DNA of 64,000 nt from Pseudomonas putida (GTDB lineage Bacteria > Pseudomonadota > Gammaproteobacteria > Pseudomonadales > Pseudomonadaceae): NCBI RefSeq assembly GCF_026625125.1, contig NZ_CP113097.1, forward strand, positions 2,046,001 through 2,110,000, read 5' to 3'. Below the pieces are notes generated by a model, which was not told where the DNA came from, ran no database searches, and worked only from the letters and a program-made list of their open reading frames with translations. Positions 1-9,311 of this stretch are shown one piece after another. The position numbers and the translations under genes are program-made. Position 1 is the stretch's first letter; the number at the start of each line of letters is the position of its first letter.

Positions 1-102
1 GCAGGGTTTTTCCCTGGTGCAATAAGCTTGTACTGCTATTTAGGTGCGCAAAACACCTCAATCGGTGTAGAAAAGCACACCGACATTGATCAGGAGATCA
101 GC

Positions 103-1050
103 ATGGACCCTCGCAAACCACGCATCGGCATTATTGGCAGTGGTGCCATCGGCGGCTTTTATGGCCTGATGCTGGCGCGGGCCGGGTTCGACGTGCATTT
201 TCTGCTGCGCAGCGAATTTGCGGAGGTTCGGGCGCATGGCCTGAGGCTGGAAAGCGCTGTGCACGGCGACTGGCGGATGCCGGTTCAGGCGTATTCCAAC
301 GTTGCCGACATGCCGCCGTGCGACTGGTTGCTGGTAGGCACAAAGGCCACCAGCAATGGCGAATTGGCGCCACTGATTGCGCAGGCTTCGGCACCCGATG
401 CCAAGGTGGTGCTGCTGCAGAACGGTTTGGGTGTCGAGGAACAGCTGCGGTCAGCGTTGCCCGGCAATCTGCACTTGCTCGGTGGCTTATGCTTCATCTG
501 TGTCAACCGTGTGAGCCCTGGTGTGATACGCCATCAGGCACTGGGTGCAGTCAACCTGGGTTATCACAGCGGCCCCGCCAGCGATGGGGGGGTAAGCATC
601 GTAGAGGAGGGCGCCAGGCTGTTCCGCGCTGCGGGTGTCGACTCCCAGGCCATGGACGACCTCGGCCAGGCGCGCTGGCAGAAGCTGGTGTGGAACGTCC
701 CCTACAACGGCCTTTCGGTGTTGCTCGGTGCCAGTACTTCGCCGCTGATGGCCGATGCTGACAGCCGTGAGCTTGTTCGGGCGCTGATGGCCGAGGTGGT
801 TCAGGGCGCTGCTGCCTGCGGTCATGAGCTGCCAGCCGGTTATGCCGAGCACTTGTTCCGGATCACCGAGCAGATGCCCGACTACTGGCCGAGCATGTAC
901 CACGATCACGTCCAGCAGCGGCCGCTGGAACTCCAGGCTATCTATGCCGAGCCTCTGGCCCGGGCACAAGCGGCAGGCTGCAGCCTGCCGCGCATGCAGA
1001 TGCTCTACCAGGCACTGGCTTTCGTCGACCGCGCCAATCGTGCTGGCTGA
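103..1050 (+). CDS. 2-dehydropantoate 2-reductase-like protein (ketopantoate reductase family)
   Basis: Predicted 315-residue NADPH-dependent oxidoreductase of the ApbA/PanE family, which reduces 2-dehydropantoate to pantoate in coenzyme A synthesis. The Rossmann motif IGIIGSGAIGGFYG lies at the N-terminus, and a C-terminal helical domain contains the family segment WQKLVWNVPYNGLSVLLG, including the conserved Lys. The frame is open upstream to 28, but the ATG at 103 has AGGAG about 8 nt upstream, and starting there places the Rossmann motif where the family has it. The gene stands alone, about 100 nt before the next gene. Pseudomonads usually carry several PanE paralogues, so this copy may act on a related 2-keto acid; the family is secure, the substrate is not. 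Confidence 0.85.
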   Translation: MDPRKPRIGIIGSGAIGGFYGLMLARAGFDVHFLLRSEFAEVRAHGLRLESAVHGDWRMPVQAYSNVADMPPCDWLLVGTKATSNGELAPLIAQASAPDAKVVLLQNGLGVEEQLRSALPGNLHLLGGLCFICVNRVSPGVIRHQALGAVNLGYHSGPASDGGVSIVEEGARLFRAAGVDSQAMDDLGQARWQKLVWNVPYNGLSVLLGASTSPLMADADSRELVRALMAEVVQGAAACGHELPAGYAEHLFRITEQMPDYWPSMYHDHVQQRPLELQAIYAEPLARAQAAGCSLPRMQMLYQALAFVDRANRAG

Positions 1051-1153
1051 ACCTCTACAGCCCGCATTGGCAGTGCGCCGGGCGGCCGAGCGAGCGCCCG
1101 GCGCGCTGCTAAGCTGAAGCTTGCTCTGCCGCCACGGCAGTCGAGGAGGTCGA

Positions 1154-1651
1154 ATGATCCGCTCCATGCTGTACGCCACCGACCTCGGTGTCTACGCCCC
1201 TTTTGTCATGCAGCACGCATTGGCCCTGGCCCGCACGTTCGGCGCGGAACTGTATGTGATTCATGCCGTAGAGCCCATGGGCCAGTTCGCCGAATCCCTT
1301 TTGCAAAGCTACCTCGATGAGCAGACGCTCGACGCGTTGCACAGTGAGGGCGTCAATACGGTGATGGCTAACATCGAGCAGCGTGTGCTGGAGAACTTCC
1401 GTGAGGAATTAGGCGAGGACGCGGACCTGGCGGTGATCAAGGCGGTTCGGGTGCGCCAGGGTGATCCGGCTCAGGTCATCCTGGAGCAGGCGCAGCGTTT
1501 GAGTGTCGACCTGCTGATTTTTGGCAGCCACAGCGCCGGGGCCGGGGTGGATGTGCCGATTGGTCGAACCGCTGTGCGCTTGCTGCAGTTAGCCACGGTG
1601 CCGGTGTACATGGTGCCACTTTCGCAGCATCTCGGCCGTAGGAAAACGTGA
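1154..1651 (+). CDS. Universal stress protein (UspA family)
   Basis: 165-residue single-domain Usp protein. It opens with MIRSMLYATDLG, the first beta strand and Asp of the fold, and has DLLIFGSHSAGAG followed by the VPIGRTAVRLL segment near the C-terminus. This resembles the G-2x-G-9x-G-S/T nucleotide-binding signature of ATP-binding Usp proteins. GAGGAGGT lies 5-12 nt before the chosen ATG, so the longer frame from 1121 is unlikely. Usp proteins are cytoplasmic and are usually induced by starvation or oxygen limitation; nothing in the neighbourhood identifies a partner. The gene is followed by the AT-rich cysB promoter region. Confidence 0.88.
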   Translation: MIRSMLYATDLGVYAPFVMQHALALARTFGAELYVIHAVEPMGQFAESLLQSYLDEQTLDALHSEGVNTVMANIEQRVLENFREELGEDADLAVIKAVRVRQGDPAQVILEQAQRLSVDLLIFGSHSAGAGVDVPIGRTAVRLLQLATVPVYMVPLSQHLGRRKT

Positions 1652-1680
1652 AGCTGGTGGTGGGCAATTTCGGAGCGGCA

Positions 1681-2755
<1,075 letters not shown>

Positions 2756-2756
2756 C

Positions 2757-2876
2757 AGCAGCTTCAAGCTTCAAGCTGCAAGCTTCAAGAAAGAGCAGTC
2801 CGCGTGGGCTGCTCTTTCTTCGTGAGGCTGGAGAGTTGCAGCTTGAGGCTTGCAGCTTGCAGCTTGCAGCTGCTTC
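2757..2876. repeat. Large imperfect inverted repeat of CAAGCTT/GCAAGCT motifs between cysB and cysH
   Basis: The left arm (about 2757-2789) is built of AGCTTCAAGCTTCAAGCTGCAAG units. The right arm (about 2840-2876) is built of GCTTGCAGCTTGCAGCTTGCAGCT units, which are complementary to it. The arms enclose the perfect terminator hairpin at 2789-2818. The right arm reaches into the last codons of cysH. Short heptad-like repeats of this kind occur between convergent Pseudomonas genes; their role is not established. Confidence 0.75.
2789..2818. terminator. Bidirectional intrinsic terminator between cysB and cysH
   Basis: A perfect 10-bp stem GAAAGAGCAG / CTGCTCTTTC, extended by TCC/GGG pairs (one T-G wobble) to a GCGT tetraloop. 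An A-rich flank on one side and a T-rich flank on the other allow termination in both directions, as expected between convergent genes. Confidence 0.85.
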
Positions 2877-3609
2877 AGGCCTTGCTGATGAGGTTGCCGG
2901 CGTGCAGGCCGCATTCCTTTTGGGTCGACTCTTCCCACCACCAGCGGCCTTCACGCTCGTGCTGGTTCGGCAGCACCGGGCGGGTGCATGGCTCGCAACC
3001 AATGCTGATGAAGCCGCGTTCGTGCAAGCTGTTGTACGGCAGCTCGAGCATCCGGATGTAGCCCCAGACTTCCGCGCTGGTCATCTGTGCCAGCGGGTTG
3101 AATTTGTACAAGGGGCGTTCTGGTGTGGAGAAGGCACTGTCGAGTTCCAGTGCTGCCACCTGGCTGCGGGTGCCCGGGCTCTGGTCACGGCGCTGGCCGG
3201 TGGCCCAGGCGCTCACAGTGGCTAGCTTGCGCCGCAGCGGCTCGATCTTGCGGATGCCGCAGCACTCGCCATGGCCATCCTTATAGAAACTGAACAGGCC
3301 CTTTTCCTGGACGAACGGGTCGAGTTTGGCGCGGTCCGGGCTGAGGATCTCGATCGGCAGGTTGTACTGCTCGCGCACCTGGTCGATGAACCGGTAAGTC
3401 TCAGGGTGCAGGCGGCCTGTGTCGAGGCTGAACACCTTGACCTGCTTGTTCAGTTTCCAGGCCATGTCGACCAGCACCACGTCCTCGGCGCCGCTGAAAG
3501 AGATCCAGAGATCGTCGCCGAAGTGCTCGAAGGCGAGCTTGAGGATGTCCTGCGGGGATTTGCTGGCGTAGGTCGCGGCCAGGGCGGCGACGTCGAAGGG
3601 TTGGCTCAT
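2875..3609 (-). CDS. cysH: Phosphoadenylyl-/adenylyl-sulfate reductase
   Basis: 244-residue thioredoxin-dependent reductase that converts activated sulfate (APS or PAPS) to sulfite in the cytoplasm. The PP-loop-like segment [17 protein letters not shown] lies near residue 35-50. The catalytic C-terminal motif KECGLHAG is present at the end. Two cysteine pairs, GECCGIRK near the middle and GCEPCTRP later, match the 4Fe-4S ligands of the APS-type reductases found in Pseudomonas. APS is therefore the likely substrate rather than PAPS. The start codon ATG at 3609 is followed directly by [15 protein letters not shown]. The gene lies convergent to cysB, which probably activates it. Confidence 0.93.
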   Translation of the reverse strand: MSQPFDVAALAATYASKSPQDILKLAFEHFGDDLWISFSGAEDVVLVDMAWKLNKQVKVFSLDTGRLHPETYRFIDQVREQYNLPIEILSPDRAKLDPFVQEKGLFSFYKDGHGECCGIRKIEPLRRKLATVSAWATGQRRDQSPGTRSQVAALELDSAFSTPERPLYKFNPLAQMTSAEVWGYIRMLELPYNSLHERGFISIGCEPCTRPVLPNQHEREGRWWWEESTQKECGLHAGNLISKA

Positions 3610-3727
3610 CAGGCGGTTTCCATCTTGGCTGTGGCGCTGTGCGCTCGTAATGAAGTGATGGTAACAAAAAATGGCAGGCTAGACGCTGTGCCTGTGCCGG
3701 CCCTCGGCTGGGGCAGCCAGCGCTGGG

Positions 3728-5071
3728 CTACAGACTCTGCAAGGTTTCCATCAATACCCGCACCTTGGCGATCGACTCTTCGTATTCCGATTGCCAGTCG
3801 GAGTCCGCCACCACCGCGCCACCGCCCCAGCAGCTGACCTGGCCGTCCTTGATCAGTAGGCTGCGAATGGCGATGGAGCTGTCCATCTCGCCGCGCACAT
3901 CCACGTACAGCAAGGACCCGCAATACAGCGCGCGACGGCTGGGCTCCAGCTCGTCGATGATCTGCATGGCGCGGATCTTGGGGGCGCCGGTGATCGAGCC
4001 GCCAGGGAAGCTGTCGCCGATCAGGTCCAGTGCGTCCTTGTCGCTGGCCAGTTGCCCAGTGATGCTGCTGACCAGATGGTGCACGTTGGGGTAGCTTTCC
4101 AGGCTGAACAGCTCCGGCACCCTCACCGAACCGATCTGGCAAGTGCGGCCCAGGTCGTTACGCAGCAGGTCGACGATCATCAGGTTTTCCGAGCGGTCCT
4201 TGGGGCTGTGGCGCAGCGCCTCGGCATTGCGGGCGTCTTCAGCCGGGTCGGCCGAGCGCGGGCGGGTGCCCTTGATCGGCCGGGTCTCCACCTGCCCCTG
4301 GCTGACGCGGATGAAGCGTTCCGGAGAAAAACTCAACAGGGCGCTGCCGTCGGCCAGTTGCTGGTAAGCAGAGAACGGCGTCGGGCAGGCCTTGCGCACT
4401 GCCTGGTAGGCGCCCCAGGGGTCGCCCTGGCACGGTGCACGGAAGCGTTGGGTCAGGTTGATCTGGTAGCAATCACCGGCCTGTATGTAGCGCTGAACCT
4501 GGTCGAATGCTGCCTTGTATTGCCCAGGCTGCAAGTCGCCTGTCATGGCGGCGAGCAGGTGGAAATCGCCGCTGGCAGTGTCATCGGGTTGTTCAAACAA
4601 GGCGATCAGCCGCTCACGCTCGTCATCAGCCAGCTGGGGGTGGAACATCAGTTGGCTGGTGCCATGCTGGTGATCGGTCACCAGCGCCCAGCCATACAAC
4701 CCAAGCTGGGCGTCGGGCAGGCCAAGATCATCCTTGGCCAGGCACGGCAGGTGCTCCAGGCGTCGGCCGAAGTCGTAGCTGAGGTAGCCGATCAGGCCGC
4801 CGGCAAATGGCAGCTCGACCCCCTCGGGCAAATGGGCACGGCCAAGTTGTTTCAGGCTGGCGCGCAGCCGTTGCAGGAAGGCGCGGCCATCTTCATCGGG
4901 CAGTACCTGCAAGTGTTGCAGCGGCCAGGCGCTGAGCAGGTCGAAGCGGCCGCGCTCGGCGCCTGGCCGGGCGCTGTCGAGCAGGATCGCTCCGGGCGCC
5001 TGGCGCAGGCGGGCGAAGTACACGGCGGGGTCGGGCTGGTAGGGCAGGGGGTAGAGCGTACAGGTCGGCAT
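3728..5071 (-). CDS. pabB: Aminodeoxychorismate synthase component I
   Basis: 447-residue chorismate-binding enzyme. PabB with glutamine-derived ammonia from PabA turns chorismate into 4-amino-4-deoxychorismate for folate synthesis. Conserved segments are RPIKGTRPR (the Lys acts at chorismate C2 in the PabB/TrpE family), SENLMIVDLLRNDLGR and SFPGGSITGAPKIRAMQII. The PIKGTRPR form and the length of about 450 residues favour PabB over TrpE, which is longer and carries a feedback-inhibition LLES-type motif. It is monocistronic: cysH starts 118 nt downstream and an inverted REP pair lies upstream. Confidence 0.92.
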   Translation of the reverse strand: MPTCTLYPLPYQPDPAVYFARLRQAPGAILLDSARPGAERGRFDLLSAWPLQHLQVLPDEDGRAFLQRLRASLKQLGRAHLPEGVELPFAGGLIGYLSYDFGRRLEHLPCLAKDDLGLPDAQLGLYGWALVTDHQHGTSQLMFHPQLADDERERLIALFEQPDDTASGDFHLLAAMTGDLQPGQYKAAFDQVQRYIQAGDCYQINLTQRFRAPCQGDPWGAYQAVRKACPTPFSAYQQLADGSALLSFSPERFIRVSQGQVETRPIKGTRPRSADPAEDARNAEALRHSPKDRSENLMIVDLLRNDLGRTCQIGSVRVPELFSLESYPNVHHLVSSITGQLASDKDALDLIGDSFPGGSITGAPKIRAMQIIDELEPSRRALYCGSLLYVDVRGEMDSSIAIRSLLIKDGQVSCWGGGAVVADSDWQSEYEESIAKVRVLMETLQSL

Positions 5072-5170
5072 CAGAGTGGACGGCGATGTAAAAGCGAGGA
5101 GGGCGATTGTAGACCTGTGCTGGAAATGCGCCTAGCGCCAGTGTGATTTTCCAGCAGAGTATTGCAGCCG

Positions 5171-5233
5171 TCGCCGGCAAACCGGCCCCCGGGGGCTACG
5201 TAGCCCATGCTGCGGGGGCCGGCTTGCCGGCGA
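5171..5233. repeat. Inverted pair of REP elements with a central 14-bp palindrome
   Basis: Two REP copies (TCGCCGGCAAACCGGCCCCC at 5171 and its complement ending at 5233) form 21-bp arms with one mismatch. Between them is the perfect palindrome GGGCTACGTAGCCC (5193-5206). It lies between the divergent ends of the ATP-grasp gene (3' end) and pabB (5' end). Such REP pairs are characteristic of P. putida intergenic DNA. Confidence 0.85.
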
Positions 5234-5243
5234 TGGGGCAAGG

Positions 5244-6227
5244 CTATCCGTGCGGATGCACGTGCCCGAACAGGCTCTGCGCCACCCGCACACGCTGTTC
5301 GGCATCCTCGGTCACACCGTCCTTGGCCAGCGCCTCGATGTGCGCCTCGATGGCATGGGTACGCTGGGTCAGCCCGGTGTCGTTGGCGATCTGGATGTTC
5401 AGCCCTGGGCGAGCATTGAGTTCGAGAATCAATGGCCCCTTGTCCTGGTCCAGCACCATGTCCACACCGATGTAGCCCAGGCCGCACAGCTCATAACAGC
5501 CGGCGGCCAGCTTCATGAAGCCGTCCCAGTTCGGCAGCTGTACGCCATCCACCGCATTTGTGGTGTCCGGGTGCTTGCTGATGATGTTGTTCAGCCAGGT
5601 GCCGCGCAGGGTCACTCCGGTAGCCAGGTCCACGCCTACACCGATCGCGCCCTGGTGCAGGTTGGCCTTGCCGCCGGACTGGCGGGTTGGCAGTCGCAGC
5701 ATGGCCATCACCGGGTAGCCCATCAGCACGATGATGCGGATGTCTGGCACGCCTTCGTAGCTGATGCTCTTGAAGATCTGGTCGGGGGTTACCCGGTACT
5801 CGATCAGCGCGCGGTCGCGGTGCCCGCCGAGCGAGTACAGGCCGGTAAGGATGCTGGAGACCTGATGCTCGATCTCTTCATGGCTGATGATCTTGCCGGA
5901 AACGGTGCGGTAGCGGTCCTCGAAGCGGTCGGCAATCACCAGGATGCCGTCACCGCCGGCGCCCTGGGCCGGCTTGATGACGAAATCGTTGCGCCCGCCG
6001 ATGATCTCGTGAAGCTTGTCGATCTGCTTCTCGGTCTCGATGATGCCGTACATTTCAGGCACGTGAATGCCTGCTGCCAGCGCACGCTCCTTGGTGATGA
6101 TCTTGTCGTCGACGATCGGGTACAGGTTGCGCTTGTTGTACTTGAGCACATAGTCCGCATTGCGGCGGTTGATACCCATGATGCCCCGGGCCTCCAGGGC
6201 TTTCCACGTCTTGATCAGGCCAAACAT
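5244..6227 (-). CDS. RimK-related ATP-grasp ligase (alpha-L-glutamate ligase-like protein)
   Basis: 327-residue ATP-grasp protein of the alpha-L-glutamate ligase-related family (TIGR02291-like). ATP-grasp marks seen are the phosphate-binding loop FVIKPAQGAGGDGILVI and the Mg-binding LILELNARPGLNIQIAN near the C-terminus. Enzymes of this fold join a carboxylate to an amine through an acylphosphate; RimK adds glutamates to ribosomal protein S6. The true acceptor here is unknown. Its ATG shares one base with the TGA of the upstream 7TM gene (TGATG), so the two are translationally coupled. It is the last gene of a three-gene operon with a 7TM protein and a periplasmic protease-like protein, which suggests action on a peptide handled at the membrane. 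Confidence 0.85.
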   Translation of the reverse strand: MFGLIKTWKALEARGIMGINRRNADYVLKYNKRNLYPIVDDKIITKERALAAGIHVPEMYGIIETEKQIDKLHEIIGGRNDFVIKPAQGAGGDGILVIADRFEDRYRTVSGKIISHEEIEHQVSSILTGLYSLGGHRDRALIEYRVTPDQIFKSISYEGVPDIRIIVLMGYPVMAMLRLPTRQSGGKANLHQGAIGVGVDLATGVTLRGTWLNNIISKHPDTTNAVDGVQLPNWDGFMKLAAGCYELCGLGYIGVDMVLDQDKGPLILELNARPGLNIQIANDTGLTQRTHAIEAHIEALAKDGVTEDAEQRVRVAQSLFGHVHPHG

Positions 6228-7762
6228 CAGGCGTCAGCCTTCTTCAGGAATGCCTTGAAGCGCACCAGCTCGGTCAGGCGGTAGCCGCGGTAGCGACCCA
6301 TCGCCAGCATGAAGCCCACCAGGATCAGCAGTACCGCCGGGAAGGTGAAGACGAAGTACACCAGCTCCGGCACCATCATCAGCAGGTGGGCAAGCGACGC
6401 TGCGAACAGGGTGCCGATCGCCACTTTCATGGCATGGCCGCCGCCACGTTCTTCCCAGGTGATCGACAGGCGTTCGATGGTCATGGTCAGGATCACCATC
6501 GGGAACAGCGCCACCGACAGGCCGCGCTCCAGCCCCAGCTTGTGGCTGAACAGGCTGATGGCGGCAATCAATACCACGACGAAGGTCAGTACCACCGAGA
6601 GGCGCGGCAGCATCTGCAGCTTGAGGTGCTCCAGGTAGGAGCGCAGCGACAAGCCCAATGCCGTGATGACGGTGAACAGCACGATGCCGAAGCCCAGTTG
6701 GGTCTCGCGGAACGCCAGGGCGATCAGGACCGGTGTGAACGTGCCCAGGGTCTGAATGCCGATCAGGTTGCGCAGCACCAGGATCACCAGCACGCCGATC
6801 GGGATCATCACCATGATCATGAAGGTCTGCTGGGTCTGCAGCGGCAGGCCGTACAGCGAGTATTCGAGGAAGTCGGCGTCGGTGTTCTCGTCGGTCAGCT
6901 TGGCCAGGCGGATGGCGTTCATCTCGCTGTTGTTCATGCTGAACGTGACGTTGGCTTTCTTGCCGCCATCGACGGTGACCAGGTTGTCATCACCGGTCCA
7001 CCACAACAGGCGGTCGCTGGGCAGGCCCTGCTCACCGGTGTCCGGATTGAAGTACAGCCAGTCGTTGCCGTTGAAGCTGCGCAGCCAGAGTTCGGGGGAC
7101 TGCGGCGTATCGGCCACCAGGCGGATGGTATGGACCTTCTCCATCGGCACATGCGCGATCGACAGCAGCAGGTCGATGACCTGGGCCTTCTTCATGGGCG
7201 AGGTATCGCCGGCCAGCAGCAGCTTGACGTTGTCGTCGTTGAGGTTGTTGACCCGCTTGATGGTTTCGCTGACGAAGGTCTCGACGTCGGCGGAATGCTG
7301 GCGGATCGGCGCCATCAGCGCTTCAGCGGCGATCTTCTCAGGGCCTTCTACCGCCAGGCTGTCGCGGAAGGTCGGGCCTTTGATGGCGGACTTTTCGCTG
7401 CTGTAGCGCTTGGTCAGCACCAGGCGGTAGTAGAGGGTCTGGTTGCCGCTGGCGCGGCGGGCCGACCAGGTTACCTTGCGGTTGCCATCGGCGCGGTTGA
7501 CGCTGACCCCGTAGTTGTTGGAGATGAAGCTCTCGTTGAGGCTGACGTAGTCGCGGTTCAGCGGCGGTACGAACATTTGTACCTTGACCGGGTCCTTGCT
7601 GTTGGCGACGAACTCGACCTTGGCGTCGATGTTCCAGAGGTCGTCGGTTTCGTCTTCGGTCACCGGGATGCCGAGGAAGAAGATCTGATAAGCCGTGACC
7701 GCCACGCCCAGCAGCACCAGTACGGTGATCAGGACTTTCAGATGGAGGGTAAGAGAGCGCAT
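6227..7762 (-). CDS. Inactive transglutaminase domain fused to a 7TM membrane domain
   Basis: 511-residue membrane protein. An N-terminal signal-anchor helix (residues about 8-30) is followed by an extracytoplasmic transglutaminase-like domain of roughly 300 residues, then about seven hydrophobic helices (from FMIMVMIPIGVLVILVL to FVFTFPAVLLILVGFML) and a basic C-terminal tail. I see no cysteine anywhere in the protein, so the transglutaminase domain lacks its nucleophile, as in the known inactive transglutaminase/7TM family. It may bind rather than cleave or cross-link a peptide. The gene starts 5 nt after the upstream protease gene stops and overlaps the downstream ligase gene by one base. 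Function is unproven. Confidence 0.85.
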   Translation of the reverse strand: MRSLTLHLKVLITVLVLLGVAVTAYQIFFLGIPVTEDETDDLWNIDAKVEFVANSKDPVKVQMFVPPLNRDYVSLNESFISNNYGVSVNRADGNRKVTWSARRASGNQTLYYRLVLTKRYSSEKSAIKGPTFRDSLAVEGPEKIAAEALMAPIRQHSADVETFVSETIKRVNNLNDDNVKLLLAGDTSPMKKAQVIDLLLSIAHVPMEKVHTIRLVADTPQSPELWLRSFNGNDWLYFNPDTGEQGLPSDRLLWWTGDDNLVTVDGGKKANVTFSMNNSEMNAIRLAKLTDENTDADFLEYSLYGLPLQTQQTFMIMVMIPIGVLVILVLRNLIGIQTLGTFTPVLIALAFRETQLGFGIVLFTVITALGLSLRSYLEHLKLQMLPRLSVVLTFVVVLIAAISLFSHKLGLERGLSVALFPMVILTMTIERLSITWEERGGGHAMKVAIGTLFAASLAHLLMMVPELVYFVFTFPAVLLILVGFMLAMGRYRGYRLTELVRFKAFLKKADA

Positions 7763-7767
7763 CGGGA

Positions 7768-8304
7768 TTACTCTGCTTTGGGAGCGTCGGTGGCACAGGC
7801 AGGTTTGCCGGCCGCGTATTTAAGGCTTGGGTCGACCAGCGCGTCGAAGTGCTTGAGCGCCTCGGAACCGATCAGCAGCGGGAACTGGAACGCGCTACGG
7901 TCGGTGAGGTTGACTTCGATGGTGCGAAGGGCCTGGCCCATGCAGATTTCGAGTTCGATGACCGGGCGGGCGGTATAGGCCTTGCCCGATTCGGCATCAT
8001 AGTCACCTGCGCGGCGCTTGATCTTGCTGACGCGCGCCAATGGGCGTTCGATGGGGTGCGAATGGGCGGCGTCAATGGCCAGGTAGAAACGCACCCAGCT
8101 TTCGCCGTTGCGCTTGAAACGCTTGATGTCGCGGGCACTCAGGGACGCGGTCTTGGCGCCGGTGTCGAGTTTGGCGGCCACTTCCAGGTCGAGTTCGCCA
8201 AGGCGGGCGTATTCATTAAGACCGTACACGGTCTTGCCCGCCGCCTGGCCAAGGGCCGGCAGCAGGGTGAGGCATAACAGCAATAAAACGGGTGTAAGTC
8301 TCAT
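7768..8304 (-). CDS. Retropepsin-like ("ATP-dependent zinc protease", PF05618-type) exported protein
   Basis: 178-residue protein with a clear signal peptide (MRLTPVLLLLCLTLLPALGQAAG), so the mature form is periplasmic. The mature part contains KLDTGAKTASLSA; the Asp-Thr-Gly-Ala motif at residues 47-50 is that of retropepsin-type aspartic proteases, although the family is commonly named as a zinc protease. The later segment FPLLIGSEALKHF matches the second conserved family block. The ATG at 8304 was chosen because it begins the signal peptide; the open frame extends to 8445 without support. It is the first gene of the protease-7TM-ligase operon and is divergent from the gntR-prp operon. Confidence 0.85.
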   Translation of the reverse strand: MRLTPVLLLLCLTLLPALGQAAGKTVYGLNEYARLGELDLEVAAKLDTGAKTASLSARDIKRFKRNGESWVRFYLAIDAAHSHPIERPLARVSKIKRRAGDYDAESGKAYTARPVIELEICMGQALRTIEVNLTDRSAFQFPLLIGSEALKHFDALVDPSLKYAAGKPACATDAPKAE

Positions 8305-8513
8305 AGTCCTGGCGCGGTGCTGTGCTGGGTTCGGGGCAAGGCGACTGGCAGGTACTGCACAAGCTTCCTCGGTTGATCTGTCAACAACATGAATGGATGA
8401 CAGAAACGCTATCCATACTCCGTTGGAGGCGCGGCATTCTATCACGCCGAGGCCTTGGCGCCAGCGCGTCGCGATCTGACAACGCCATCACTCACTAAGT
8501 TCGCGCCTGAAAG

Positions 8514-8525
8514 ATTGTCGACAAT
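8514..8525. promoter_or_regulatory. Probable GntR/FCD operator for the prp operon
   Basis: A perfect 12-bp palindrome ATTGTCGACAAT lies 73 nt before the gntR start, in the divergent promoter region. FCD-type GntR regulators bind short palindromes of the form TTGTnnACAA. A near copy, TGTCAACAAT, sits at 8588-8597 just before the start codon, and TGTCAACAAC at 8379-8388. The autoregulatory role is inferred from position. Confidence 0.6.
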
Positions 8526-8598
8526 GTTCAATTTTGCTTTGACTGCTTGAGCTTGTTTCGTTAGTTTCTGTTCAGGAGCTTACCAAGGTGTCAACAAT

Positions 8599-9303
8599 AT
8601 GCTGGACCTCATGACCCCCAGCCCCTCGATGTCGGATGAAACGGAAACCTTGTCCGAGAATGTTTTCCGGCGCATCCAGGCTGCGATCGTCAGCGGGGAA
8701 ATTGCCCCAGGCAGCAAGATCTCCGAGCCGGAGCTCGCGCGAACCTATGGCATCAGCCGGGGCCCGCTGCGTGAGGCCATCCATCGCCTGGAGGGCCAGC
8801 GCCTGTTGGTGCGGGTGCCGCATGTGGGCGCGCGCGTGGTGTCGCTCAGCCATGCCGAACTGATCGAGTTGTACGAAATCCGTGAGTCGCTCGAGGGCAT
8901 GGCATGCCGCCTGGCCGCCGAGCGCATGAGCCAGGGCGAAATCGATGAGCTGCGCCGGGTGCTGGACACCCACGAGCGCGACGCAGCGTTCCAGGCGGGG
9001 CTGGGCTACTACCAGCAGGAAGGCGATTACGACTTCCATTACCGGATCATCCAGGGCAGTGGCAACCAGACCCTGGTCAAGATGCTCTGCGGCGAGCTGT
9101 ACCAGCTGGTGCGCATGTACCGCATCCAGTTTTCCGCCACACCCAACCGACCACGCCAGGCTTTTGCCGAACACCACCGCATTCTCGATGCCATCGCCGA
9201 CCGTGACGGCGAGCTTGCCGAACTCCTGATGCGCCGCCACATCGGCGCGTCCAAACGCAACATCGAGCGTCACTACCTGGACGCCAACAACAACAGCCTT
9301 TGA
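8599..9303 (+). CDS. GntR family regulator (FCD subfamily) of the propionate operon
   Basis: 234-residue regulator. The winged helix-turn-helix spans about residues 17-80 (FRRIQAAIVSGEIAPGSKISEPELARTYGISRGPLREAIHRLEG). The C-terminal all-helical FCD domain carries metal and ligand histidines (YDFHYRII, FAEHHRILDAI, MRRHI). It lies 8 nt upstream of prpB in the same direction, so it is probably the first gene of the prp operon and represses it until 2-methylcitrate or a related ligand appears. This place is taken by PrpR-type GntR proteins in pseudomonads, unlike the sigma-54 activator PrpR of enterics. The start at 8599 has AAGGTG 8 nt upstream; the internal ATGs at 8611 and 8629 are alternatives. 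Confidence 0.88.
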   Translation: MLDLMTPSPSMSDETETLSENVFRRIQAAIVSGEIAPGSKISEPELARTYGISRGPLREAIHRLEGQRLLVRVPHVGARVVSLSHAELIELYEIRESLEGMACRLAAERMSQGEIDELRRVLDTHERDAAFQAGLGYYQQEGDYDFHYRIIQGSGNQTLVKMLCGELYQLVRMYRIQFSATPNRPRQAFAEHHRILDAIADRDGELAELLMRRHIGASKRNIERHYLDANNNSL

Positions 9304-9311
9304 GGTGAGAA

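Noticed and set aside
1..30. CAGGG-TTTTT-CCCTG at the window start as a terminator
   Set aside because: The stem is only five bases and no T-tract follows; the upstream gene is outside the window.
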